The notes under the pieces are model-generated. The model saw only the letters and a list, made by a program, of their open reading frames with translations. It was not told the DNA's origin and made no database searches. The position numbers and the translations under genes were made by a program. This document shows, one piece after another, positions 27,984 through 36,216 of a stretch of DNA of 63,545 nucleotides (its first letter is position 1; each line of letters opens with the position of its first letter). Source of the DNA: Myroides sp. N17-2 (GTDB taxonomy: Bacteria > Bacteroidota > Bacteroidia > Flavobacteriales > Flavobacteriaceae); the NCBI RefSeq assembly GCF_002286775.1, contig NZ_NSGJ01000029.1, positions 1-63,545 of the forward strand, in the 5' to 3' direction.

Positions 27984-29666
27984 CTACTTTTTGTCTTGTT
28001 TAGACGTATTGTTCTGTTTTGGTTTTTTGTTCTTTTTCAACTGTTTTGACAGTCCAGGAGTCCCTTTTATTGTTTCGGGTTGAACAGTTAGCGGTTTGTT
28101 TGCATTTTCTTTTTTTGCATCTCTTGCTTCTTCTCCTTTTTTCTCTTTAGCTAGTTCTTCATCCGTGAAGATATCTGCTAGAGTATTTATTCTTTCTTCA
28201 CCTCTATAGAGGAAGTCTCTTAATTGTCGGGCATTCTTAGGTAGTAATGGCTCAGGATATAAGTCCCCTTTTGGGTCGACAAATTTAGTAGCTGTACTAA
28301 TTTTACCGTCGTCAAAAGTTACATTTATATGACTGCAAATACCTTTGTCTATTCCTACTAATTCATTTTGATCATTATACATATAGTAGATGATCTCTGC
28401 ATTCTTAATTAGGTCTAACTCATCTAACTTACTGTCTTTAAACTTACCATATAAGTTAACACCTTTTAATTGATTATAGCCATCTCCGATAGTGTCTTTT
28501 TGAATGGCAAAGGCATTCTCAAGTACTTTTAATGAATCTATTTTTTGTGTCTCCATATTGCTAATCAAATGGATAAAACGACCAGTAAGTTGCGTATCTC
28601 CATTCCATAATACAGGCTTGCCAATCATCTGTGTTAATCCCGCTTTTTCACTCCAGTGTATAGAGTCTGCCTTACCACTCATACTATCGCGTAAGATACG
28701 AGCGTCATTAAAGGCACGGATAACACGTTCTTTATCTTTACCTGTAAGCAATATACGCGGAGCGTGCATATATACAGAGTCTCCTTCTTGAGACTTCATG
28801 CTAACTAATGCTTTTTTAGTCACGAACATTGAGTCTTTAGCTTTATATAGCTCAGCGTAGTGTCCTGTGATTTTACTTTTATTGATTGTGTCTGTGATTC
28901 TCACATTATTTGTAGCAGATGCATAATCCTTCGCTCTAGAGTAATAGATTGAGTCGCCTTCTATTTTTCTCTTGTCATACCAGATGTATGAGTTCTTAAC
29001 CATCTTACCTAGATCTTTTCTTACATCGTAGAATCCATTCTCAGTATAGATAAAATCTTCTTTATTAGTAATAGTAGATGGGCCGAATACATAAGAATGT
29101 TGTGGTACCTCATAAAAGTCTAAGTGATTAGACTTAATCACTGTACCTTTTTCTGATGTAATCTTTACAGCAGTGAAGAATTGAAACTTCTTTTCAGCTG
29201 TGTAATATCTTCCTTTTTGACTTTCTAGTACACTTCCTTTATTGTGAATAACAGCGTGTGAGTCATAAAAGACTAAGTCTTTAAATCTATCGAATTTTAA
29301 AGTGTCTGTTTCTAATGATGAGTCTGGTGAAGTCATAACTACATCACCTTGTGCATAAGCAAATCCATTTACGCCATTATATTCAGCGTATTTACTGTTA
29401 AGAGTAAGGGTGTCTCCTTGTATAATTTGGACATTACCAAATAGTTTAAGGTAGTTCTCTTTTTCAAAGAAATACGCTTTGTTACAACTCATAACCATAC
29501 CGTCATGTTCTGCAGATATGTTACCTGTAAGTAGAACAGCATCAGGCAATACTTCGTAGTTTATATCGGAGTAATCTGCGTGATGTATGATGATTTTTTT
29601 TTTGTTTTGACTAAAACCTAGTAATGCGAATAATATAAAAAGTATATAATACGGTAATGTTCTCAA
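27984..29666 (-). CDS. OstA-like protein (LPS-transport related)
   Basis: 560 residues with a signal peptide (about 1-19, ending LLGFSQ). The rest is the repetitive beta-jellyroll OstA/LptA-type fold (short strands such as AYFFEKENYLKLFGNVQIIQ). The C-terminal 60 residues are lysine-rich and low in complexity. LptA-like proteins bridge LPS from inner to outer membrane; in Bacteroidota this longer form probably does similar work in the periplasm (inference). First gene of a three-gene operon. Confidence 0.82.
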   Translation of the reverse strand: MRTLPYYILFILFALLGFSQNKKKIIIHHADYSDINYEVLPDAVLLTGNISAEHDGMVMSCNKAYFFEKENYLKLFGNVQIIQGDTLTLNSKYAEYNGVNGFAYAQGDVVMTSPDSSLETDTLKFDRFKDLVFYDSHAVIHNKGSVLESQKGRYYTAEKKFQFFTAVKITSEKGTVIKSNHLDFYEVPQHSYVFGPSTITNKEDFIYTENGFYDVRKDLGKMVKNSYIWYDKRKIEGDSIYYSRAKDYASATNNVRITDTINKSKITGHYAELYKAKDSMFVTKKALVSMKSQEGDSVYMHAPRILLTGKDKERVIRAFNDARILRDSMSGKADSIHWSEKAGLTQMIGKPVLWNGDTQLTGRFIHLISNMETQKIDSLKVLENAFAIQKDTIGDGYNQLKGVNLYGKFKDSKLDELDLIKNAEIIYYMYNDQNELVGIDKGICSHINVTFDDGKISTATKFVDPKGDLYPEPLLPKNARQLRDFLYRGEERINTLADIFTDEELAKEKKGEEARDAKKENANKPLTVQPETIKGTPGLSKQLKKNKKPKQNNTSKQDKK

Positions 29667-29839
29667 GACGCTATATTTTTTTCAAATTTAAGTAAAAAAT
29701 ACGCACAAAGAATTTAGTTAAGAAGAATTTATAAACAATCGGTGTAGTAATGATGTATCTGAGAGATAAATAGTTGGGTATTCAACACTTTTAGCAATAA
29801 TATAAAGCAAGAAAGGTTTACTTCCTTTGTGAAAGAAGC

Positions 29840-29868
29840 AAAAAAAAAACACTCCCGAAGAAGTGTTT
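29840..29868 (-). terminator. purA terminator
   Basis: AACACT (29848-29853) / AGTGTT (29862-29867) with a TTCGGG-type loop; a T-run follows on the minus strand. Confidence 0.78.
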
Positions 29869-29878
29869 TTAGTATATA

Positions 29879-31150
29879 TTATTTTATGATAGTCTGTGTT
29901 CTATCAGGACCTACAGAAACTATTTTTACAGGCACACCAACTTCATCTTCGATAAACTTGATATATTCTTTAAGTTCCTCAGGTAATTGACTGTATTCAG
30001 TCATACCTGTTAAGTCAGCTTTCCATCCTTTTTTCTCTACATAGATAGGTTCTACGTTCTCTGGCTCGATATTATAAGGTAGGTGAGTGATCTCTTGTCC
30101 TTTATATTGGTATTTAGTACATACTTTTAATGTTTCAAAACCTGATAATACATCAGCTTTCATCATATAAAGTTCAGTTACTCCATTTACATCTACTGCA
30201 TATTTAAGAGCAACTAAGTCTAACCAACCACAACGTCTAGCACGACCTGTAACAGATCCGAACTCACGACCTACGTTTGCCATAGTAGCACCGATCTCGT
30301 CGCTTAGTTCAGTAGGGAATGGTCCACTACCTACACGTGTAGTATATGCTTTAAATATACCAAATACATTTTTAACTTTATTAGGAGCGATACCTAATCC
30401 TGTACATGCACCTGCTGCTGTAGTAGTAGATGATGTAACGAATGGATATGTTCCAAAATCAACATCTAGTAATGACCCTTGAGCTCCTTCAGCTAATACT
30501 GATTTACCCTCTCTTAGTGCAGTGTGGATATAGTTTTCACTATCAATGAACGTCAGTTTCTTTAATTGTTCAACTGCTGTGAAGAATTCTTCTTCTAGTT
30601 CAGCTAAGTTGTACTGTAATTCTACATCGTGAAACTTAATCATTGCTTCGTGCTTATCAGCTAAAGTACGGTAACGTTCTTTAAAATCTGCAAGTTCGAT
30701 ATCCCCAACTCTTAAACCATTTCTACCAGTTTTGTCCATATACGTTGGGCCAATACCTTTAAGTGTAGATCCGATTTTCGCTTTTCCTTTTGCAGCTTCT
30801 GAAGCAGCATCTAGTAAGCGGTGAGTAGGTAAGATTAAGTGAGCTTTTCTAGAAATTAATAATCTCGTATAAATGTCGATATTGAACTTCTCTAATCCCT
30901 CAAGCTCTTTGATGAAAACCACAGGGTCAATAACTACACCGTTACCGATGATGTTAATAGAATTTTGATGAAATATCCCAGATGGAATAGTGCGCAATAC
31001 GTGTTTAATTCCGTCAAATTCTAAAGTGTGTCCTGCGTTTGGTCCTCCTTGAAAACGAGCAATGATGTCATATTTAGAAGTTAGTACATCTACGATTTTA
31101 CCTTTTCCTTCATCGCCCCATTGCAAGCCTAGTAGTAAGTCTACTGTCAT
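29879..31150 (-). CDS. purA: Adenylosuccinate synthetase
   Basis: 423 residues; the GTP-dependent step from IMP to adenylosuccinate in AMP synthesis. The N-terminal GLQWGDEGKGKIVD contains the catalytic Asp and P-loop; GPTYMDKTGRNGLRVGD and the C-terminal VSVGPDRTQTI are family signatures. It lies 27 bp after the Fur-family gene, so the two are probably co-transcribed; purA following fur next to spoT is a pattern I recall in Flavobacteriia. Confidence 0.96.
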   Translation of the reverse strand: MTVDLLLGLQWGDEGKGKIVDVLTSKYDIIARFQGGPNAGHTLEFDGIKHVLRTIPSGIFHQNSINIIGNGVVIDPVVFIKELEGLEKFNIDIYTRLLISRKAHLILPTHRLLDAASEAAKGKAKIGSTLKGIGPTYMDKTGRNGLRVGDIELADFKERYRTLADKHEAMIKFHDVELQYNLAELEEEFFTAVEQLKKLTFIDSENYIHTALREGKSVLAEGAQGSLLDVDFGTYPFVTSSTTTAAGACTGLGIAPNKVKNVFGIFKAYTTRVGSGPFPTELSDEIGATMANVGREFGSVTGRARRCGWLDLVALKYAVDVNGVTELYMMKADVLSGFETLKVCTKYQYKGQEITHLPYNIEPENVEPIYVEKKGWKADLTGMTEYSQLPEELKEYIKFIEDEVGVPVKIVSVGPDRTQTIIK

Positions 31151-31177
31151 TGTTTGTGTTGTTAAAAAGTTTGAAAT

Positions 31178-31648
31178 TTAGTTGTTGTTTTCCACAGTTC
31201 CTTCAGCTTCAGTATTCTTTCTACTTCCATAGAAATAAAGTGAGTGATTGTGAATATCTATATTAAAGATTTCTTCAATTGTCTTTTTAATTGTTTGTAT
31301 ACGTGGATCACAAAACTCTATAACCTCTCCTGTGTCAGTTAAGATAATGTGGTCATGCTGCTTATCGAAATAAGACTTCTCATAATGTGCTTGGTTTTGT
31401 CCAAATTGATGTCTTCTTACCAACCCACATTCTAAAAGAATTTCAATAGTGTTATATAGAGTAGCTCTACTAACTCTATAGTTCTTGTTCTTCATCTTAA
31501 TGTAAAGAGACTCAATGTCAAAGTGCTCTTCGCTATCATATATTTCTTGAAGAATAGCATATCTTTCAGGTGTTTTACGATGTCCTCTTTCTTCTAGAAA
31601 CTTCGTGAAAACATTTTTAACGATTTCTTGATTTTTTTCACTTCCCAT
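31178..31648 (-). CDS. Fur-family transcriptional regulator
   Basis: 156 residues: an N-terminal winged helix ([24 protein letters not shown]) and a C-terminal dimerisation/metal domain with [16 protein letters not shown]. The first CxxC of the structural zinc site, present in classical Fur (DCG), reads DTG here, so that zinc site is lacking. It may be a Fur, Zur or PerR relative; the metal cannot be decided. It has its own promoter. Confidence 0.85.
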   Translation of the reverse strand: MGSEKNQEIVKNVFTKFLEERGHRKTPERYAILQEIYDSEEHFDIESLYIKMKNKNYRVSRATLYNTIEILLECGLVRRHQFGQNQAHYEKSYFDKQHDHIILTDTGEVIEFCDPRIQTIKKTIEEIFNIDIHNHSLYFYGSRKNTEAEGTVENNN

Positions 31649-31668
31649 ATTAAAAAATATCTTAGTTG

Positions 31669-31676
31669 CAAATATA
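31669..31676 (-). promoter_or_regulatory. -7 box of the fur-purA unit
   Basis: Minus-strand TATATTTG matches TAnnTTTG and ends 20 bp before the ATG at 31648. The -33 box is not clear. Confidence 0.5.
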
Positions 31677-31745
31677 GAGCTATTTTCGTTTGTACCGAAA
31701 CTTTTAAAATAAGCTTAGTCTATATCACTATAAATTATCATTATT

Positions 31746-33962
31746 TTATGATGGATTGACCCTTGTTACTTTTTCAACCCCTTCTATTTTCTTAAGGTTA
31801 CCCATCATTTTTTTCAACACATCATTATTGGGTACGATAACAGTTATTGACCCTTTAAAGATACCTGCATTCTCACTTAACGATATACTACGAATGTTTA
31901 TTACTTTACTTTCTATGATAATTCGCGTTATGTCCCCAGTTAATCCCGCAGAATCCATTCCTGTGATGTTTATTGTAGCTTCGAAGTTCATCGCTTCTTT
32001 AGAATCTACCCACGATGCCTGTATGATTCTATATGCATAATTAGAACGCATACTTATAGCATTAGGACAGTCAGTCTTATGAACTTTAATTCCCTCATTA
32101 ATGGTCACGAACCCAAAAGCATCATCACCAGGTATAGGGTTACAGCAAGTAGCTAGTTTATAATCTAACTTTTCTTTCTCTTTTCCGAACACTAATAGAT
32201 CACCAGCTTTATTAGCAGTACTATCTGCCATAGCAGGGATAGATGGAGTTCTTTTGATGGTCTTTTTAAAGAAATTAAACAGCGTATTATTTCTATTAGC
32301 TGCATATTCTTTTAATTGGGTATTATCAATTACTCCTGCACCAATGCGATAAAATAGATCTTGACTTGTCTTTAATTTAAAATAAGCGACCATTTCATTG
32401 ACAACTTTTTCATCTAAATTAATCTTTAAGTGCTTCAGTTTTCGAATTAACTGCTCTTTACCATCTTCTGCAATGCGCTTAGTGTCTTCGTTTAATGCGT
32501 TTTTAATCTTGTTTTTAGCTCTAGTCGTCGTAACATATTCTAACCAGCTCACACTAGGTTTTTTGTTTTCAGAAGTAATTACTTCTACTTGATCACCACT
32601 AGCTAATACATGATTTAAGGGAACTAATCTACCATTGACACGTGTACCTCTAGTGCGTAGTCCTACCTCCGAGTGTATAGAGAAAGCGAAGTCTAGTGCA
32701 GTAGCCCCTTTAGGTAAAGACTTAATCTCCCCTTTAGGAGTGAATATGTAAATCTCCTTAGCATAAAGACTAAGCTTAAAATCTTCTACGAAATCTACAG
32801 CATCGCTCTCTGCATTTTCTAAAGCTTCTTTTAATTGGTTAAGCCATTTATCTAAGCTATTCTCTTCAGTTATTCCTTGTTTATATTTATAGTGAGCAGC
32901 ATATCCTTTTTCAGCTATCTCATCCATACGTTCACTGCGTATCTGTATTTCTATCCAGCGTCCTTTAGGCCCCATCACAGTGATATGTAATGCTTCATAT
33001 CCAGTCGTTTTGGGAGCTGATATCCAGTCTCTAAGTCTGTTAGGACTAGGGCGGAAGTGATCTGTCACGATAGAGTAAATCTTCCATGCAACAAATTTCT
33101 CGTCATGTGGTGTAGATCTATAGATAATACGCAAAGCGAACTTATCGTATACTTCATCGAAAGTAACATTCTGTGCTTTCATCTTACGACGAATAGAATA
33201 GATAGATTTAGGTCTACCTTTCATAGAATAGTCTATTCCTTCTTCATCTAGTGAATGTTTTAAAATATCACTTACAGACTGTATATACTGATCTTGTTCC
33301 TCTTTACTTTCTTTCATTCTGTTAAGAATGTCTTGATATACGCGAGGCTCAGTATATTTAAGTCCTAAATCTTCTAGTTTAGTTTTGATATTAAATAATC
33401 CTAAACGGTGTGCTAACGGAGCATAGATATATAAAGTCTCAGACGCTATCTTCGCCTGTTTATAATCTGCCATGCTTTCCATCGTTTGCATATTATGTAA
33501 ACGGTCAGCTATTTTAATCAAGATTACACGGACATCATCGTTTAATGTTAATAACATTTTTCGATAGTTCTCTGCCTGCATAGAGATATGCGGGTCAGGC
33601 TCTAGCATAGCCATCTTCGTTAATCCCTCTACGATTTTGGCGATCTTAGGATTAAACCACTCTTCTATTTGTTCTACCGTAATATCAGTGTCTTCTACCA
33701 CATCATGCATCAATGCAGCTGCAATCGAGGTAGCTCCCAATCCAATCTCCGATGCTACAATTTTGGCAACAGCAATTGGGTGGAAAATATAAGCTTCTCC
33801 AGATTTTCTTCTTTGATCTTTATGTGCATCTACAGCTACGTCAAATGCTTTGCGGATTATTTTTTTATCCTCTTCAGATAATGTTTGGTAACTAATCTTT
33901 AAAAGCTCTTTATACTCTTTGGCGATTGCTTTGTTTTCTAATTCTATTTCTTCCTCTGTCAT
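31746..33962 (-). CDS. Bifunctional (p)ppGpp synthetase/hydrolase, RelA/SpoT family
   Basis: 738 residues with the complete long-RSH order: an HD hydrolase domain (H61, H86-D87 in ALMHDVVEDT), a synthetase domain (KGRPKSIYSIRRKM onward), a TGS domain (IYIFTPKGEIKSLPKGATALDFAF), a helical/zinc-finger region with TCCNPIPGDDAFGF, and a C-terminal ACT domain. An intact HD motif suggests it hydrolyses as well as makes (p)ppGpp (Rel type). Stringent-response control. It stands upstream of the fur-purA unit with 97 bp between. Confidence 0.95.
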   Translation of the reverse strand: MTEEEIELENKAIAKEYKELLKISYQTLSEEDKKIIRKAFDVAVDAHKDQRRKSGEAYIFHPIAVAKIVASEIGLGATSIAAALMHDVVEDTDITVEQIEEWFNPKIAKIVEGLTKMAMLEPDPHISMQAENYRKMLLTLNDDVRVILIKIADRLHNMQTMESMADYKQAKIASETLYIYAPLAHRLGLFNIKTKLEDLGLKYTEPRVYQDILNRMKESKEEQDQYIQSVSDILKHSLDEEGIDYSMKGRPKSIYSIRRKMKAQNVTFDEVYDKFALRIIYRSTPHDEKFVAWKIYSIVTDHFRPSPNRLRDWISAPKTTGYEALHITVMGPKGRWIEIQIRSERMDEIAEKGYAAHYKYKQGITEENSLDKWLNQLKEALENAESDAVDFVEDFKLSLYAKEIYIFTPKGEIKSLPKGATALDFAFSIHSEVGLRTRGTRVNGRLVPLNHVLASGDQVEVITSENKKPSVSWLEYVTTTRAKNKIKNALNEDTKRIAEDGKEQLIRKLKHLKINLDEKVVNEMVAYFKLKTSQDLFYRIGAGVIDNTQLKEYAANRNNTLFNFFKKTIKRTPSIPAMADSTANKAGDLLVFGKEKEKLDYKLATCCNPIPGDDAFGFVTINEGIKVHKTDCPNAISMRSNYAYRIIQASWVDSKEAMNFEATINITGMDSAGLTGDITRIIIESKVINIRSISLSENAGIFKGSITVIVPNNDVLKKMMGNLKKIEGVEKVTRVNPS

Positions 33963-34345
33963 ATATAATTCGCAACTTTTTATATCTAAAATACTGTTGT
34001 TTAAATATAAGGAAAATTAAGTTATACTCAGTCTATCATTTGTTAAAAAAATGATGAATTACGATTCGATAAACGAAGTTATACTGTGTTTAATTTCAAT
34101 TCTTTATAATAAATATGTAGAGTTAGTGAAATAGAAGTAACAAAACAAAGCGTTAGACAAGTAATAAAGTGAGTATAAACAGGTAGGATAACGAAGAAGA
34201 TTAAGGATCTATTTTCTCATTTAGAAAAATGAAGTGATAGAATTACCGTCTTATAAATCTGACTTCAATTAATCTAATGAATACGTAATTAAAAATTTAT
34301 TGTTTAGTAGAAGAAGAATAAAAGAAGTATAACAGGTGAATTGAT

Positions 34346-34366
34346 GGGTAAAACAGCTGTTTACCC
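34346..34366. repeat. Palindromic hairpin next to the orphan repeat element
   Basis: GGGTAAA (34346-34352) and TTTACCC (34360-34366) around ACAGCTG. It stands where the other two copies of the element have their GGGC/GCCC hairpins. Confidence 0.6.
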
Positions 34367-34403
34367 GGCTATTGTCCTAGTATTGTCCTTAAACTGTCCT
34401 AGG
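34359..34403 (-). repeat. Dispersed element with three 11-bp-spaced AGGAC repeats, copy 3 (orphan)
   Basis: On the minus strand AGGAC occurs three times. Read as GTCCT on the plus strand it starts at 34374, 34385 and 34396, exactly 11 bp apart. The 45 bp align without gaps to copies 1 and 2. No DUF6266 gene follows. Confidence 0.68.
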
Positions 34404-34739
34404 AGTTAACACCAAGCCTTTGATTTACGGGGTTTAAAGAGGGGTTAAGAGATAGGGTGTAATTAATGTTTTGTTTTTATATTATTGTTTATCAGTTGTT
34501 TGTATGAGAATCGTTTAAATAAAAATCTACAAAAAAAAGCATATTAGAACTTTCTAAAGTACGTTTAGAATGAATAATAGAATAAAATGTAACTTATGAA
34601 TGGATAAAATTTGATTTTATGACAAGAAAGACAGCAATTAGCAAAAAAAAGTAATAAATATATTATAAGGAAAGAGTGGTGCTATACAAGTGTTTTTTAA
34701 GTGTAATGTTTTAATTATGAGTGTGTAGTGTTTTTTTAT

Positions 34740-34747
34740 TACCTTTG
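34740..34747 (+). promoter_or_regulatory. -7 box of the antitoxin-like gene
   Basis: TACCTTTG matches TAnnTTTG, 23 bp before the ATG at 34771; no clear -33 box. Confidence 0.45.
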
Positions 34748-34770
34748 TTATAATTAAAAGTTTCAAAAAT

Positions 34771-35019
34771 ATGATACGTATTTCTTTCACTGAGTTTGAG
34801 AATAATTTAGAGAAATATATAGGTTTAGCTAATACAGAAAAGGTGATTATATCTCAAGAGAAAGGTATGTCTTTTACTATTACGCCTATTAAGAATGAGG
34901 ATCAAGCTAACTATAGCGATAAGTTCGTTCACGATATTCTACAAGTTAATGAGGAAGCTGAGCTAGGGTATGTAACTAGAATAGAAGATCCAAATGACAT
35001 ATGGAAAAGTATATTATAG
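34771..35019 (+). CDS. Small Phd/YefM-like antitoxin candidate
   Basis: 82 residues, acidic. The N-terminus MIRISFTEFENNLEKYIGLA followed by EKVIISQEKGMSFTITPI resembles the Phd/YefM fold ('...NLxKYLDxVxxGExVIIxRxxGxxxVLxPI'), and the C-terminus is a flexible acidic tail. A short reading frame overlapping its 3' end looks like the beginning of a RelE/ParE-type toxin, which supports the antitoxin reading. The family call is by pattern only. Confidence 0.6.
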   Translation: MIRISFTEFENNLEKYIGLANTEKVIISQEKGMSFTITPIKNEDQANYSDKFVHDILQVNEEAELGYVTRIEDPNDIWKSIL

Positions 35020-35141
35020 ATATACATATTAAGGCAAAGAAACAACTTGCGGATATTTATAGGTCTCAAATCCTTCTCTTAGGTATAGGCGTTAGAGGTT
35101 ATAACTATATAACTTACACCTTCACCTTAGTAGGTAGTTGA
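35001..35141 (+). pseudogene. Truncated RelE/ParE-like toxin remnant
   Basis: An ATG at 35001 overlaps the antitoxin gene by 19 bp and opens a 46-codon frame starting MEKYIIDIHIKAKKQLADIY, which looks like the first helix region of RelE/YoeB-type toxins. After about residue 22 the likeness stops, and the frame runs 28 bp into the convergent AraC gene. The catalytic C-terminal half is missing, so it is probably inactive. Confidence 0.5.
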
Positions 35142-36034
35142 CCATAGTATTTTTTAAAGGCAGAAGAGAAGTGGTGACTGTGTTTATAGCCCACATATTC
35201 TGCTATTTCGTAGATATTATACTCATTAGATTGGATCATCTCAAGTGCTTTCTGCATTCGGAGATCGTGGATGTATTTAAAGGTTGTTGTTCCGAAGAGT
35301 GTTTTGAAACCTTTCTTTAACTTGGTTTGATTGATTCCCACTCTTAATGCCAATTCTTGGATAGTGAAGTCTTTGTTATAATTCTCTGTGATATACTGCT
35401 TGATGTCGTGAAGTGCCTGTTCATCTTTTTTATGCAAAGGTGTTTCCTTATGTGTGTTAGTATAACACCAATTCGTATAATGTAATAGATGCGCTTCTTC
35501 GACTTTATTATTTAGGTAATGTTCTGCTAATTTACCTTGGTAAGGATTGGATACTAATTGTTGTAATACTTGGATTGTGTTCAAGTTCAAATCAAACATT
35601 AGTTTAGGAGAGTTGATACCTAATAGCTCTTCTAAATATGCCTTTTCTTCTTCAAATAAATTTGTGATAAAGCTCTTGTTGACAGCGATCTCTAAGAATT
35701 CTCCTTTGTTGTCTTTATCCGTTTTCATAATGTGCTCATAAGGCACAGCTTGCTCTTGAAACAGTAGTCCTCCTTGCTCGTGTATATCTAGATTATCGTG
35801 GTTAAGGGTAAGACTACTTCCTTGAATACAGTTGCAAGTCAAGATAGATTCTTTCGTGGGTAATACAGCATGATAGAAGTCTTGTTCTGCTGTGTAAATA
35901 CCGTGTTTAATACTTACAATAGACGTTTCTATAGTCGTTATATCCATAGTATAATTAGAACCGTCGATGTGGTAGTTCTGACTATTTATGTTCTTCTGAG
36001 TATCTGTCTGTAACATGGTGATTCTATTTGACAC
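35114..36034 (-). CDS. AraC-family transcriptional regulator of the iron-uptake locus
   Basis: 306 residues. The C-terminal ~100 residues form the two helix-turn-helix AraC domain (IQELALRVGINQTKLKKGFK and IYEIAEYVGYKHSHHFSSAF). The N-terminal ~190 residues are a ligand-sensing domain like that of PchR/YbtA siderophore regulators. It is divergent from the TonB receptor gene with 182 bp between, so it likely controls that operon in response to its iron chelate (inference). Confidence 0.85.
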   Translation of the reverse strand: MSNRITMLQTDTQKNINSQNYHIDGSNYTMDITTIETSIVSIKHGIYTAEQDFYHAVLPTKESILTCNCIQGSSLTLNHDNLDIHEQGGLLFQEQAVPYEHIMKTDKDNKGEFLEIAVNKSFITNLFEEEKAYLEELLGINSPKLMFDLNLNTIQVLQQLVSNPYQGKLAEHYLNNKVEEAHLLHYTNWCYTNTHKETPLHKKDEQALHDIKQYITENYNKDFTIQELALRVGINQTKLKKGFKTLFGTTTFKYIHDLRMQKALEMIQSNEYNIYEIAEYVGYKHSHHFSSAFKKYYGQLPTKVKV

Positions 36035-36216
36035 TGCAAAAATAGGTATTTATATTGGTTTTAAATAAGTTGCTATTAAAATGATTTGTAGTTAGTTGTA
36101 ATACTTCTTTTGACGTTGTTTTGTGACCTTATAGCGTTATATCTAACAAGGTTGAATATAAGACTTTTGCGTTTAGTTATTTAAAATGGATTTAAATAAT
36201 GTAAACACATATAGTC

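Larger units (their letters stand above)
33963..34770. other. Intergenic region between RelA/SpoT and the antitoxin-like gene
   Basis: About 800 bp without a credible gene. It holds the orphan third copy of the 11-bp-spaced repeat element on the minus strand (34359-34403), the strong palindrome at 34346-34366, and a promoter-like -7 box at 34740-34747. No DUF6266 remnant is visible downstream of the orphan element. Confidence 0.6.

Noticed and set aside
33963..34340. Decayed DUF6266 gene downstream of the orphan repeat element
   Set aside because: Translating the minus strand by eye shows none of the conserved DUF6266 words.
36035..36216. Cobalamin riboswitch upstream of the TonB receptor
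   Set aside because: The 182-bp region shows no B12-box-like motif and the receptor belongs to the siderophore class.
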